From Streptomyces flavofungini (GTDB taxonomy: Bacteria > Actinomycetota > Actinomycetes > Streptomycetales > Streptomycetaceae), in contig NZ_CP128846.1 of the NCBI RefSeq assembly GCF_030388665.1, positions 6,584,501 to 6,648,500 on the forward strand: a DNA stretch of 64,000 bases, in the 5' to 3' direction. The notes beneath the pieces were generated by a model, which did no database searches, had not been told where the DNA came from, and worked only from the letters and a program-made list of their open reading frames with translations. A program made the translations under genes and the position numbers. Shown piece by piece: positions 37,780 to 45,606 of this stretch. Position 1 is the first letter of the stretch; every line of letters begins with the position of its first letter.

Positions 37780-38286
37780 TCACATGGTTCGGGGGTGGAG
37801 GGGCTTGTGGAACCAATGGTCCGCGTAGAGGGCGGAGTTGTGGGGCGCGCCCTCCTCGTAGCCGTGCCGCGCGTACAGCGCGCGCGCCTCGACCAGGTCG
37901 TTGCGGGTGTCGAGGACGACTCGGGCGGCGCCGAGGCCGCGGGCGGCCTCCTCGGCGGCGGTCAGGAGGACGGGGCCGCCGCCCTTGCCGCGGAGGCCGG
38001 GGGCCACGAAGACGCGGGTGAGTTCGGCGGTGGCGGCGTCGAGGAGGCGTACCCCGGCCGTGCCCGCGGGCTCGCCGTCGTAGCGGGCGAGGAGCAGGAC
38101 ACCGGCGGGCGGCACGAGCCCCGCGCCGGTGTCCGCGGCGATCTCGCGCTCCAGCTCGGCGGGGTCCGTGGAGCGCCCCTCGTGCAGCTCGTACCACCGG
38201 TCGCTGACCTCGGTGTAGTACGCGCGCCACAGCGCGACGGCCGTCGCCGAGTCGACGGGCTCGGGGGCCACGGTCCAGGACGTCAA
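37780..38286 (-). CDS. GNAT family N-acetyltransferase
   Basis: A 168-residue acyltransferase. Motif A, which binds acetyl-CoA, is LTRVFVAPGLRGKGGGPVLL near residue 90, followed by ARVVLDTRNDLVEARALYAR and the usual C-terminal GYEEGAPHNSALYADHWFHK. The TTG start at 38286 is preceded by GGACGGAG. Acceptor substrate unknown. The 223-base gap to the MFS gene end shows only GC-rich sequence and no gene. Confidence 0.85.
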   Translation of the reverse strand: MTSWTVAPEPVDSATAVALWRAYYTEVSDRWYELHEGRSTDPAELEREIAADTGAGLVPPAGVLLLARYDGEPAGTAGVRLLDAATAELTRVFVAPGLRGKGGGPVLLTAAEEAARGLGAARVVLDTRNDLVEARALYARHGYEEGAPHNSALYADHWFHKPLHPRTM

Positions 38287-38418
38287 CGGACGCTCCGTCC
38301 AGCCGACACAGCAGGTCTGTGACTACGCACTGCGACTCACCGTCCTTCTAGGTCCAGGTAGGCGCGCCGTTCTTCACCTCCCCTGCAGCGAACGGCACCC
38401 CGGAAGGAATCGATCATG

Positions 38419-38910
38419 TCAGCTCGGTGTAGGGGGCGTCACCGTAATTGAATCCACCTGCAGCGACGGAACGGTCGTCTCCCCGCCGAGCTGAGTCTCG
38501 TATGTGATCGTTCCGAGCACTTCGACCTTTGCCACGAAGACGTCATCCGCCACTACGTCCGCGAACGCCTTCGCGTCTCCGGTCAGCACGGTGTTGGTCG
38601 GATATTCGTAGGCATAGGTGTGCCGGATTCCATCGACATCGGCGCGGAGAAGCTCGGCACCCGTCACCGCGTCGGCCTGCGTGACCACCCCGTACACGAC
38701 GTAGCGCTCGCCGACGTGCGCGTCGGGATCCTTGGCGATCAGCGCCCATTCACGTGCGGTCAGGTCGTCGTACGTCGCTGTGGGCGCCGGGCGCGGCGCC
38801 TGGGCCGATGCGGTCGGCATACCCGACAGGGCGAGGGCGGTGCTGCCGGATGCGGCCAGGATCAGCCCGAGTGCCGCCGAAATCACTGCGGTGATCGCTC
38901 GGTTCTTCAT
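38419..38910 (-). CDS. Secreted protein, unknown function
   Basis: A 163-residue protein with a clear signal peptide (MKNRAITAVISAALGLILAA, cleavage likely after ASA near residue 36). The mature domain is small and beta-rich (YDDLTAREWALIAKDPDAHV, VVYGVVTQADAV, FVAKVEVLGTITYE). It resembles OB-fold-like lipoproteins or secreted proteins seen in actinobacteria, but I cannot name the family. ATG 38910 is fixed by AGGAGATCCG. Base composition is slightly lower in GC than its neighbours. Confidence 0.75.
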   Translation of the reverse strand: MKNRAITAVISAALGLILAASGSTALALSGMPTASAQAPRPAPTATYDDLTAREWALIAKDPDAHVGERYVVYGVVTQADAVTGAELLRADVDGIRHTYAYEYPTNTVLTGDAKAFADVVADDVFVAKVEVLGTITYETQLGGETTVPSLQVDSITVTPPTPS

Positions 38911-39023
38911 CGGATCTCCTGGGGACAGCTCCCCGTTCCATGATAGATCCGGATCCGCGGAGCCGTCGGCCTTGCCCCTCCTCGACGCCCGGCTCGGCGA
39001 CCACGAGAAGACGTGATGTGCCT

Positions 39024-39054
39024 CCGTACCCAGCCATGGGGGTACTGGGTACGG
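39024..39054. terminator. Terminator downstream of mhuD-like gene
   Basis: Perfect 10-bp arms CCGTACCCAG and CTGGGTACGG with an 11-base loop, 44 bases past the minus-strand stop at 39098. Confidence 0.75.
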
Positions 39055-39097
39055 GGCCACATCACGAACCCGGGGCAGCAGGCTGCCGCCGTGCGGC

Positions 39098-39415
39098 CTA
39101 CGCGTTCTTGGGTGCCGCCTGCTGCACGACCTCGAACGACCACACCGAGGACCCGCTCGCGGCGGGCTTGGGGCGCTCACCCCCGCCCTGGTGCGCCGCC
39201 TTCATCGGGCCCTCCATCCATGCCTGGAAGGCCGCCTCGTCGCGCCACCGCGTGTACACGAGGTACTGGTCGGTGCCCTCGACGGGGCGGAGCAGCTCGA
39301 ACCACTCGAAGCCGTCCGAGCTCTCGACGGCTCCCGCGCGGGAGGCGAACCGGCGCTCCAGGACCTCGCGCTGTTCGGCGGGCACGGTCAGGACGTTGAT
39401 CTTCACGATGCTCAT
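39098..39415 (-). CDS. mhuD: MhuD-like heme-degrading monooxygenase (ABM fold)
   Basis: A 105-residue ferredoxin-like ABM-fold protein, the same length as mycobacterial MhuD. The three residues that define the MhuD heme pocket are at identical positions: Asn7 (VKINVLT), Trp66 (AFQAWMEG) and His75 (KAAHQG), with the RFASRAGAVESSDGFEWFEL block also matching. It would cleave host or environmental heme to release iron in the cytoplasm. ATG 39415 is chosen to give this numbering. No heme importer is in the window. A terminator follows, so it appears monocistronic. Confidence 0.85.
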   Translation of the reverse strand: MSIVKINVLTVPAEQREVLERRFASRAGAVESSDGFEWFELLRPVEGTDQYLVYTRWRDEAAFQAWMEGPMKAAHQGGGERPKPAASGSSVWSFEVVQQAAPKNA

Positions 39416-39478
39416 GGGCACCATCGTCGCGCACGCCCGCGCGGACGCGACGACGGCCCCGGTGATGCCTCGCGGGCC

Positions 39479-39883
39479 TCAGGTCCCGTGCCGCTCCCGC
39501 CAGTCCCGGGCGACCTCGTCCACGTCGAAGGGGCGCAGGCCGAGCGGTGGCCCCGGGGGCGGGGTGCGCAGGGCCTCGCGGATCTTGTCGTTGAGGTCGG
39601 TGACCAGGCGGCGGGCCATGGACTCCGAGGGCGCCCCGGCGGCGGCCGCGAGGACGTCCTCGGCCTCCTTGCGGAGGGCCAGGGTCGGGGAGAGCGCGCC
39701 CATGCCCTCGCGGGCCAGCTTCCGCTTGACCCACCACAGTTCGTCGTACGCCGCGCCGGGATCCTCCGGCAGGGGCTTGCCGCGGCCGGGCAGGGCCGCG
39801 AAGTCGCCCCGCTCCTCCGCCTCGCGGATCTGCTTGTCGACCCAGGACTCGAAGTTGACTCCCGGTGGCTTCCGTTCAGTCAT
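39479..39883 (-). CDS. DUF1992 (DnaJ homologue C28-like) protein
   Basis: A 134-residue soluble protein with the family core WVDKQIREAEERGDFAALPG, then GRGKPLPED and YDELWWVKRKLAREG. The mid region LRKEAEDVLAAAAG is helical. DUF1992 is named after a eukaryotic J-protein, but no J domain is present. Function unknown. ATG 39883. Confidence 0.88.
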   Translation of the reverse strand: MTERKPPGVNFESWVDKQIREAEERGDFAALPGRGKPLPEDPGAAYDELWWVKRKLAREGMGALSPTLALRKEAEDVLAAAAGAPSESMARRLVTDLNDKIREALRTPPPGPPLGLRPFDVDEVARDWRERHGT

Positions 39884-39989
39884 ACGACCATGGTGGCAGA
39901 GGGTCCCGGCGGCGCGGAGCCACGGGCCCGCCGCCCCGCGGGGCTAGGATGCGGCCGGTTGTCCGGACTTCGGGTCAGGGGGTACCCAG

Positions 39990-40391
39990 GTGCTTGAACT
40001 CACCATGGCGATGGTGTCGGGGGCGTCGGACGAGGACGCGGGAGCGACCGCGGGGATGCTGCTCGCGGAGGAGCCGAGCGAGCCCGGCGCGGTGCTCCGC
40101 GTGGGGCGCGACCGCACCGTGTGCCGGCTCGCGCCGCCGCAGGACTGGCTGTTCGTCTCCCGTACGCACCTGGAGTTCCGCTGCCGCATCGACGGCGCGT
40201 GGACGGTGACGTGGGTGCGCGGCTCCCAGCCCGACCCGGCGTCGGAGGTGCGGATCCTGGCCGGGGGAACGGCGGTGTCCCTCGCGTACGGAGGGACGAC
40301 GCCGTTGCCCCGGGGCGGCTCCGGTGAGGTCGTCGTGCAGGACCGGTCGGGGCCGCGCAGCGTCAACGTGGGCTTCTTCCACGAGGATTGA
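39990..40391 (+). CDS. FHA-domain-like protein
   Basis: A 133-residue protein whose first half matches an FHA phosphothreonine-binding domain: VLRVGRDRTVCRLAPPQDWL then VSRTHLEFRCR (the Gly-Arg and Ser-Arg-x-His signature). The C-terminal half is a beta-rich GGTTPLPRGGSGEVVVQD. A GGGG site precedes the GTG. It could read Ser/Thr-kinase signalling; no kinase gene is adjacent. The FHA call is based on motif spacing, so moderate. Confidence 0.7.
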   Translation: MLELTMAMVSGASDEDAGATAGMLLAEEPSEPGAVLRVGRDRTVCRLAPPQDWLFVSRTHLEFRCRIDGAWTVTWVRGSQPDPASEVRILAGGTAVSLAYGGTTPLPRGGSGEVVVQDRSGPRSVNVGFFHED

Positions 40392-40422
40392 GCGGCCACG
40401 AGGGCTGAGCGGCCCGCCGGGC

Positions 40423-41097
40423 TCAGTCCAGTACGCGGGCCAGCGCGAAGCCGTCGTAGCCCTTCGTGCCGACCGTCTGCACCGCCGTGCCGTCCAGCTT
40501 CGGGTGGCTCGCGATGAGGGCCAGGGCGGCGCGGGTGCCGCGGACGCTCGGGTCCTCGCTGGCGTCGTCGGTGACGGCGCCGCCGCGTACGACGTTGTCG
40601 ATGATGATCACGCTGCCCGGGCGGGTCAGCTTGAGGGACCACTCCAGGTAGTTGGCGTTGTTGGCCTTGTCCGCGTCGATGAAGACCAGGTCGAAGGGGG
40701 CGGAGTCCTCGTCGTGCAGGGCGGCCAGTGAGGTCAGGGCCGGGCCCGTGCGGATCTCGGTGATCTTGTCGAGGCCGGCGCGGGCGAGGTTGGCGCGGGC
40801 CACCTCGGCGTGCTCCGGCTTGTACTCCAGGGTGATCAGGTGGCCGTCGGCGGGGAGGGCGCGGGCCAGCCAGATCGTGCTGTAGCCGCCCAGGGTGCCG
40901 ATCTCCAGGATGCGGTGGGCGCCCTGGAGCTGGGCCAGGAGGTGGAGGAGTTTGCCCTGGTTGGGGGCGACGGCGATGGCCGGCAGGCCGGCCGCTTCGC
41001 TGTCCTGGAGTGCGGAGGTCAGGGCGGGGTCGGCGGGGGTGAGGAGGTCGGTGAAGTAGTGGTCGACGGTGTCCCAGGTGGTGGCGTTGTGGGGCAT
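40423..41097 (-). CDS. SAM-dependent O-methyltransferase (catechol/caffeoyl-CoA type)
   Basis: A 224-residue class I methyltransferase. The SAM motif is ILEIGTLGGYSTIWLARAL near residue 66, the metal/catalytic region FDLVFIDADKANNANYLEWS near residue 132, and IIIDNVVRGGAV near residue 165. These are hallmarks of metal-dependent catechol-type O-methyltransferases. ATG 41097 is supported by AAGGAG 9 bases upstream. Substrate unknown; a neighbouring MHS transporter on the same strand might be related. Confidence 0.9.
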   Translation of the reverse strand: MPHNATTWDTVDHYFTDLLTPADPALTSALQDSEAAGLPAIAVAPNQGKLLHLLAQLQGAHRILEIGTLGGYSTIWLARALPADGHLITLEYKPEHAEVARANLARAGLDKITEIRTGPALTSLAALHDEDSAPFDLVFIDADKANNANYLEWSLKLTRPGSVIIIDNVVRGGAVTDDASEDPSVRGTRAALALIASHPKLDGTAVQTVGTKGYDGFALARVLD

Positions 41098-41140
41098 GCG
41101 GGTGGGCTCCTTGGGGTCGGGCAGCGCTGCGCTGAGCATT

Positions 41141-41280
41141 CCCCAACCCCGCCCCATCCCGAAACCGGGGCTCCGCCCCTGGACCCCGGGGGTGGGTCTC
41201 CCGTCGCCGTGGGACGGCCCGCCCCCGGATCGGCGCTCCGCGCCTCGTCCTCAAGCGCCGGACGGGCTTTTTCCCACCCG
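41141..41280 (-). repeat. Dispersed GC-rich intergenic repeat, copy B
   Basis: This is the best copy of the repeat family also at 3020-3108 (opposite strand) and partly at 50185-50275. On the minus strand it reads AGCCCGTCCGGCGCTTGAGG, then a palindromic GC segment, and finally a block around AGCCCCGGTTTCGGGATGGG. It fills much of the 324-base gap 41098-41421. The rest shows no gene. Confidence 0.6.
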
Positions 41281-41421
41281 CCCGCCCCCACGGTCCGTTC
41301 GGCCACGGCGGGCGGCACCGTCTGCTCGGCCCCCCCTGTTCGGGAAGTCGACCCCAGTGAGCGACCGGTCCGTTCGGTGGCCGGTTCGGGGGCAGGGGCA
41401 GGGGCAGAGCCGGGCCCAGGC

Positions 41422-42855
41422 TCAGACGTGGTCGGGCCGGGGCTCCAGCGCCGGGGGTGAGCCCGGGAGAGGACGGCCCGCCGATTCCTTGAGGTACCAG
41501 ACGGCGACGCCGCCGATCACCGCCGCGGCCATCATGTAGTACGCGGGCATCATCACGTCCCCCGTGGCCCCGATCAGGGCCGTGACGACCAGCGGCGTCG
41601 TCCCGCCGAAGACCGAGACGGAGACGTTGAAGCCGATGGAGAGGGACCCGTAGCGCACGGGGGTGGGAAAGAGGGCGGGGAGAGTGGCCGGCATGGACGC
41701 GGTGAAGCAGACCAGGAGCAGCCCGAGCGCCGCCATGCCGAGCCCGATGGCCCACAGGGAGCCGTTGCGGATCAGGAGCAGGGCGGGGACGGAGAGCACC
41801 AGGAAGCCCGCGCAGCCCGCGGCGATGACCGGGCGGCGGCCGACGCGGTCCGTGAGGGCGCCGACGAACGGCTGGGCGCACATCATCAGGGCCATGACGA
41901 CGAGCACGACGAGCAGCCCGTGCGTCTCGTCGTACTCCAGCTCGCCGGTGAGGTAGGTCGGCATGTACGACAGGAGCATGTAGTCGGTGACGTTGAAGAC
42001 CAGGACCAGGCCGACGCACAGGAGCAGGGCCCGCCACTGTCCGGTCACCAGCTCCCGGAGCCGGACCTCGGGCCGGGACTGCTCGTCCTCGTGGGCCTTG
42101 GCCAGCTGCGCGGCGAACGCCGGGGTCTCCTCCAGGCGCATCCGCAGGTAGAGGCCGATGAGGCCCATGGGCCCGGCGATCAGGAACGGGACGCGCCAGC
42201 CCCACGACTGCAGGTCGTCGCTGGAGAGCAGCGCCGTCATCAGGGTCACGAGGCCCGCGCCGCCGATGTAGCCGGCGAGGGTGCCGAACTCCAGCCAGCT
42301 GCCGAGGAAGCCCCGCTTCTTGTCGGGCGCGTACTCGGCGATGAAGGTGGCGGCACCCGCGTACTCGCCGCCCGTGGAGAAGCCCTGCACCAGCCGGGCG
42401 GCCAGGAGCAGGACCGGCGCCCACACGCCGATGGCGGCGTACGACGGGATCAGGCCGATCGCGAACGTGCCCGCCGCCATCATGATCATGGTGAGGGCGA
42501 GGACCTTCTGGCGGCCCACGCGGTCGCCGAGCGGTCCGAAGACCATGCCGCCGAGCGGACGGATCAGGAAGGCCGCGGCGAAGGCGCCGAAGGTCGACAG
42601 GAGCTGGGCCGTGGGGTTGCCGGAGGGGAAGAAGACCTTGCCGAGCGTCACCGCGATGTAGCTGTAGACGCCGAAGTCGAACCACTCCATCGCGTTGCCG
42701 AGCGCGGCCGCCTTCACGGCGCGCTTGACCAGCGCCGGGTCGGTCACGGTGGCGCCCGCGGCGGGGTCCTGCGGCGCCGCCGCGCGGGCGGGGCCGCAGC
42801 CGGTGGGGGAGGGGGCCGCGGGGGTGCGGGGTCCGACGTGTTGCGCGGTCGGCAA
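41422..42855 (-). CDS. MFS transporter, metabolite:H+ symporter (ProP-like) family
   Basis: A 477-residue, 12-helix transporter of the MHS family. Signature blocks are LGNAMEWFDFGVYSYIAV near residue 52, FGPLGDRVGRQKVLALTM near residue 107, and AARLVQGFSTGGEYAGAATF near residue 152. The family imports osmolytes, carboxylates or aromatic acids with protons. The TTG at 42855 gives the longest frame; GTG near 42747 (MTDPALVKRA) is a plausible start because the first 36 residues are low-complexity. Substrate not resolvable. Confidence 0.86.
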   Translation of the reverse strand: MPTAQHVGPRTPAAPSPTGCGPARAAAPQDPAAGATVTDPALVKRAVKAAALGNAMEWFDFGVYSYIAVTLGKVFFPSGNPTAQLLSTFGAFAAAFLIRPLGGMVFGPLGDRVGRQKVLALTMIMMAAGTFAIGLIPSYAAIGVWAPVLLLAARLVQGFSTGGEYAGAATFIAEYAPDKKRGFLGSWLEFGTLAGYIGGAGLVTLMTALLSSDDLQSWGWRVPFLIAGPMGLIGLYLRMRLEETPAFAAQLAKAHEDEQSRPEVRLRELVTGQWRALLLCVGLVLVFNVTDYMLLSYMPTYLTGELEYDETHGLLVVLVVMALMMCAQPFVGALTDRVGRRPVIAAGCAGFLVLSVPALLLIRNGSLWAIGLGMAALGLLLVCFTASMPATLPALFPTPVRYGSLSIGFNVSVSVFGGTTPLVVTALIGATGDVMMPAYYMMAAAVIGGVAVWYLKESAGRPLPGSPPALEPRPDHV

Positions 42856-43227
42856 GGGCTCGCTCGCCTGCCTTTCGTGGACGACAAGGACCCGGTGACC
42901 TTAGGTGCAGCAACCATCATTACGGGGGGTGGGGGAGTGATCGCACAGTGTTCGCAATCGTGCTGTATTCAGGCCAAACGGGGGTAGTTCCGGCGGGGGC
43001 GGCATGAGTCCCATGTGATCTATGTCGCGTCCGGGCGGGGGAACCGGGCAGGGGGGTTCCCGCCGTCCCTGCCCGAATGAGTCCCGTGGAACCGGGGGAA
43101 CCGGGCCTCCCGCCTGCTCGGGTAGCGGCCACCGGGCGGCACGGCCGCAGCGGGGCGGTTGGGCACCGACGCCCAAAAGCCGGTAGAAAGCGGGTGTGGC
43201 TGCCAGGCGAACCGGGGGTTGCGCGCG

Positions 43228-43263
43228 TCTCACCCAGGGGCATGCGAGCCTCTTTGGGTGAGA
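43228..43263 (+). promoter_or_regulatory. Hairpin in the leader of the GT87/PAP2 gene
   Basis: 9-bp arms TCTCACCCA and TGGGTGAGA with an 18-base loop, 36 bases before the ATG at 43300, within gap 42856-43299. It may be a leader hairpin. The rest of the gap has no recognisable gene or site. Confidence 0.4.
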
Positions 43264-43299
43264 TCAGGAATCTCCTGGCACTTTGATCAAGGATGACGG

Positions 43300-45606
43300 A
43301 TGGGGCGGGAGGGCCGACAGGGCGTGGCGAATGTTGAGCACAGGGGACCGGGGAATGCCTTGGGCGCGGGGGCATCCGGGACACCCGAGGGGCGCGTCGG
43401 AGCAATCCGCGTCGCCCTCTGGCTGATCGCCGCCGTCCTCGCCGTCCGGCAGGTGGCCGTCGTCCTGCGCACCCCCAAGGGCGACCGCCTGACCGACTGG
43501 GAGACCTGGGTCGGGCCGAACGGCGTGCTGCACGTGAAGGGCTCGCTGTACGACGCGGACAAGTTCACCGGCACCCCCTTCGCCGGACTCGTCCTCAAGC
43601 CGTTCGCCCGCTTCGCCGAGGACGCCCTCGGCTGGGCCTGGACCTTCGGCACCCTCGGCCTGGTCGTGGTCCTCGGCCTGGTCGCCGCCCGCGCGGTGCC
43701 GCAGCCGATCTCGCGCCGCACCTCGCTGCTCGCGGCCCCCCTCGCGATCTCCCTCCTCATGCTGTCGCTGCCGGTGCGCAACACCCTGCACCTGGGCCAG
43801 ACCAGCATCATCCCCGTCCTGCTCGTGCTGCTCGGCTGCTTCGCCGTGCGCGGGGAGCGGGCCAGCGGCGTCCTCATCGGCCTCGCCGCGGCCCTGCAGC
43901 CCACCGTGCTCCTGTTCGCGCCGCTGCTGTGGTTCACCGGACGCAGGAAGGCCGCCCTGTCCACGGGCGCCACCTTCGCCGCCGCCACCGCCGTCGCCTG
44001 GGCGGCCCTGCCGCACGACTCGTGGACGTACTGGATCCACCACCTGGCGGGCGCGGGACTCGGCGCCAACCCGGACGCCAACGCCAACCAGTCGCTGCAC
44101 GGCGCCCTGCTCCGCCTCGGCCTGGAGGGACCGCTCGAGATAGGGCTCTTCCTGGCCCTGAGCGCGGGCGTCGCCTTCGTCGGACTGCGGCGGGCCGTGA
44201 CGTACGCGCGCGACGGACAGCTCCTGCTCGCCGTCGCGCTCACCGGCTGCGTCGCCATCGCCGTGTCCCCGACCAGCTGGCAGCACCAGCTCCTGTGGCT
44301 GCTGCTCGCCGTCGTCGGCCGGGTCGGCAAGCGGGCGTCGGACCGGTACGTGTGGCCGATCGCCGTCGTCCTGGTGATGACGCTGCCGTCGAAGATGATG
44401 CTCCCGAACATGTCGATCCTGGAGCCGCTGCGAGACAACGTCATCCTGCTCGCCGCGCTCGCCTCCGCGCTGATCGTGCCGTTCCTGTCCCGGACGGCTC
44501 CGGAGTACCAGCGGCCGATCCCCACCTCGTACGCCGATCCCGTCCCCGCGCGCTGGAAGTGGGTGCCGCTGTTCCCGTTCTGGCGGCGCGTCCTGACCCG
44601 CCCGAACCTGCTCCTCGAACTGCTCCTCATCCGCGTCGGCTACTCCGCGTACCAGCAGACCCGGCTCGCCGCGACCGGCGGCACCATCTCGGGCGGCCGG
44701 GAGCGGGCCGAGACGCACGGCGAGCAGATCCACTCCATCGAGCAGTTCCTGCACATCGACATCGAGCACTGGTTCAACCATCTGACGGCGCGCACGCCGT
44801 GGATGGAGAGCTTCTTCAACTTCTACTACACGTCGTTCCACTTCGTGGTGCCGCTGAGCGTCCTCGCGATCCTGTATCTGCGCCGCCCCGCCCAGTACCG
44901 CTGGGCGCGCTCCGCGCTCGGCTTCGCCACGCTGCTCGCCCTCGTCGGCTTCTGGGGCTACCCGCTCGCGCCGCCGCGCCTGATGGAGGACCTCAACTTC
45001 ATCGACACCATCCACGGCGTCCAGGACTTCTCGCAGCCGGACTACGGCACGCTGACGAAGCTCACCAACCAGTACGCGGCGATGCCCTCGCTGCACTTCG
45101 GCTGGTCGCTGTGGTGCGGCCTGGTCATCGCGATCCTCGCGCCCAAGTGGTGGATGAAGGCCCTCGGCCTGCTGCACCCGTTCTTCACGGTGTGCGCGAT
45201 CGTGGGCACCGGCAACCACTGGATCCTCGACGCGGTGGGCGGCGCGGCCGTCGTCGGCGCCGGGTTCGGGCTGACCTATCTGCTCCAGGGACCGCGCGTG
45301 AAGCAGGTCCTCACCAGCGGGACGGCGGGGCTCGGGAAGGGCTTCGGCAAAGGCTTCGGGAAGGGCCTGGGCAAGGGGCTGCGGCCCGCGGTCGCGGGAG
45401 CCGAGGTCGTGGAGCCGAAGGGCATCGAGGCGAAGGCCGCGAAGCCGAAGGCCGCCGCCTCGAAGGCCGCCGCCTCGAAGACCGCGAAGGCGAAGGCCGG
45501 TGCCGATGAGCCGTCGGGTGCGGGGGACGACCCCGACGACCCCGCTGCCCCGGACGGCCCGGTCAGCACGTCGAAGGACGCGGAGAGCGACCGTACCCCG
45601 AGCTGA
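43300..45606 (+). CDS. Bifunctional GT87-type glycosyltransferase / PAP2 phosphatase membrane protein
   Basis: A 768-residue fusion. Residues about 30-390 are a polytopic GT87-like mannosyltransferase domain (RQVAVVLRTPKGDRLTDWET, LVLKPFARFAEDALGW, ISLLMLSLPVRNTLHLGQTS). Residues about 430-660 are a PAP2/Aur1-like phosphatase or phosphotransferase domain with MPSLHFGWSLWCG and GTGNHWILDAVGGA, holding the two catalytic His. The tail is low complexity: GKGFGKGFGKGLGKG then a Lys/Ala-rich KAAASKAAASKTAKAKA. It probably modifies or makes inositol or polyprenyl glycolipids. ATG 43300 has AAGGA upstream. Its last 44 bases overlap the convergent gene. Confidence 0.87.
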   Translation: MGREGRQGVANVEHRGPGNALGAGASGTPEGRVGAIRVALWLIAAVLAVRQVAVVLRTPKGDRLTDWETWVGPNGVLHVKGSLYDADKFTGTPFAGLVLKPFARFAEDALGWAWTFGTLGLVVVLGLVAARAVPQPISRRTSLLAAPLAISLLMLSLPVRNTLHLGQTSIIPVLLVLLGCFAVRGERASGVLIGLAAALQPTVLLFAPLLWFTGRRKAALSTGATFAAATAVAWAALPHDSWTYWIHHLAGAGLGANPDANANQSLHGALLRLGLEGPLEIGLFLALSAGVAFVGLRRAVTYARDGQLLLAVALTGCVAIAVSPTSWQHQLLWLLLAVVGRVGKRASDRYVWPIAVVLVMTLPSKMMLPNMSILEPLRDNVILLAALASALIVPFLSRTAPEYQRPIPTSYADPVPARWKWVPLFPFWRRVLTRPNLLLELLLIRVGYSAYQQTRLAATGGTISGGRERAETHGEQIHSIEQFLHIDIEHWFNHLTARTPWMESFFNFYYTSFHFVVPLSVLAILYLRRPAQYRWARSALGFATLLALVGFWGYPLAPPRLMEDLNFIDTIHGVQDFSQPDYGTLTKLTNQYAAMPSLHFGWSLWCGLVIAILAPKWWMKALGLLHPFFTVCAIVGTGNHWILDAVGGAAVVGAGFGLTYLLQGPRVKQVLTSGTAGLGKGFGKGFGKGLGKGLRPAVAGAEVVEPKGIEAKAAKPKAAASKAAASKTAKAKAGADEPSGAGDDPDDPAAPDGPVSTSKDAESDRTPS

